NCBI GenBank assembly: GCA_947623805.1
Contig: CANQHZ010000028.1
Span: 1-41,134 of the forward strand
DNA: 41,134 bases
Source: an uncultured Lachnospiraceae bacterium
Lineage (GTDB): Bacteria > Bacillota > Clostridia > Lachnospirales > Lachnospiraceae
Direction of reading: 5' to 3'
Made by a program: the position numbers and the translations under genes. Positions 40,618 to 41,134 of the stretch are shown in pieces (the stretch's first letter is position 1; each line of letters begins with the position of its first letter). The notes below the pieces were generated by a model, which was not told the DNA's origin, searched no databases, and saw nothing but the letters and a program-made list of their open reading frames with translations.

Positions 40618-41118
40618 CTATTGCGAAAACCTAGCTCCAAAGATTGCCGCAATCAAAGCAAATGGCGCCACTCTAACGAATAGCCACTCAAATGCGTGAA
40701 ATAATACTCCCGCAACTGCCGTTTCGGGTTCATTATAATCCCAGTTCAAGTAAGGACTGTTTAGCATTATTAAAGCTGCAGATACAACCGTTATACTCAC
40801 ACCAAATGAAATAAAAAGCCAACGAATTACTTTTCGCCTCGTTGCTTCCCGATGTGCAATTTGCAGATTTATGACCTCAAGTTTTTCGGAAATTGCCTTT
40901 AATTCATCAGCCTTTGGCTCTGCAACAGTTTCTCCAAGCAATGTGCTTACGGATGTTTCAAATACCTCTGATATGGAAATCAACATAGTGGCATCTGGAA
41001 CAGATAAGCCTTGCTCCCATTTTGATATTGTTTGCCTTACCACATTCAGCTTGATTGCAAGTTCTTCTTGCGAAAGTCCTTTAGATTTTCTGATTGCTTT
41101 GATGTTTTCACTTAGCAT
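40618..41118 (-). CDS. XRE-family HTH regulator with C-terminal membrane helices
   Basis: 166 residues. Helix-turn-helix domain (about 3-58): IKAIRKSKGLSQEELAIKL, VVRQTISKWEQGLSVPD. A short helical linker (about 70-92) leads to two hydrophobic segments (about 97-118 and 143-162), so the DNA-binding domain would be held at the inner face of the membrane. AGGAGG lies eight to nine bases upstream of the ATG on the minus strand, at the window edge. Such membrane-linked XRE proteins are common in Firmicutes; their targets and signals are mostly unknown. It is convergent with cysK and its promoter is outside the window. Confidence 0.9.
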   Translation of the reverse strand: MLSENIKAIRKSKGLSQEELAIKLNVVRQTISKWEQGLSVPDATMLISISEVFETSVSTLLGETVAEPKADELKAISEKLEVINLQIAHREATRRKVIRWLFISFGVSITVVSAALIMLNSPYLNWDYNEPETAVAGVLFHAFEWLFVRVAPFALIAAIFGARFSQ

Positions 41119-41134
41119 AAGTGATACCTCCTTT

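Noticed and set aside
40618-41118. Toxin-antitoxin system at the HTH gene
   Set aside because: No small toxin-like partner is adjacent. The protein has membrane helices, and the neighbour is the convergent housekeeping gene cysK.

Overview
The window reads as chromosome from an endospore-forming, anaerobe-type Firmicute. Class Clostridia is likely and a Lachnospiraceae-like genome plausible; this is inferred from gene content, not from a database match. The signs are an alpha/beta-type small acid-soluble spore protein gene (15024-15227), a CIRCE operator on an Hsp20 gene, the PheB-like/hom/lysC order, the tig-clpP-clpX-lon-engB order, strong GGAGG ribosome binding sites, TTGACA/TATAAT promoters often with an extended TGn -10, and two tandem AAA-ATPase-like/PD-(D/E)XK genes of the kind that multiply in gut anaerobes. 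No rRNA, CRISPR array, transposase or phage gene is visible. No gene-free stretch exceeds 300 bases; the longest gaps (2400-2678, 15228-15460, 27348-27637) hold promoters, terminators and the CIRCE site.

Layout. 1-420: four tRNA genes (Arg, His, Gln, Lys) and a terminator. 420-2399 (minus): a dCache chemoreceptor. 2530-5735: ACT-domain PheB-like protein, homoserine dehydrogenase and aspartate kinase (aspartate-family amino acids). 5793-8602: MATE exporter, tRNA-Leu with its own promoter and terminator, thymidine kinase, and a CYTH protein on the minus strand. 8780-14885: a DJ-1 family gene, then a signalling cluster: CheR, CheB with a degenerate receiver, a separate CheY-like receiver, CheW, a PAS histidine kinase, and a receiver-HD-GYP protein. 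15024-15227: spore protein. 15461-23709: protein quality control and ribosome/tRNA maintenance (tig, clpP, clpX, lon, engB, an AI-2E/YtvI-type membrane protein, truA). 23764-26787: a membrane-anchored von Willebrand A protein and a cell-wall amidase. 26868-31101: flavodoxin, CIRCE-controlled Hsp20, a DUF2156-GNAT fusion and a DHH phosphoesterase. 31362-35046: a pseudo-receiver/receiver protein and a large PocR-domain hybrid kinase. 35121-35774: secreted transglutaminase-like protein. 35885-39410: tandem mosaic AAA-ATPase/nuclease paralogues. 39600-41118: cysK with a strong promoter and candidate operator, and a convergent membrane-linked HTH regulator.

The most interesting unit is 9369-14885. 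It has the adaptation and coupling proteins of chemotaxis (CheR, CheB, CheW) but no CheA, CheC or CheD. Its CheB has lost the phosphorylatable Asp, the acidic pair and the conserved Lys of its receiver but keeps the methylesterase triad. An intact one-domain receiver is encoded 16 nt downstream, followed by a hybrid-type kinase and a c-di-GMP phosphodiesterase. This looks like a rewired chemosensory module that may link receptor methylation to c-di-GMP turnover. Also notable are the VWA/zinc-ribbon protein with a YARHG-like C-terminus beside an amidase, the mosaic tandem AAA/nuclease genes, and a helical tail apparently shared by the two histidine kinases.
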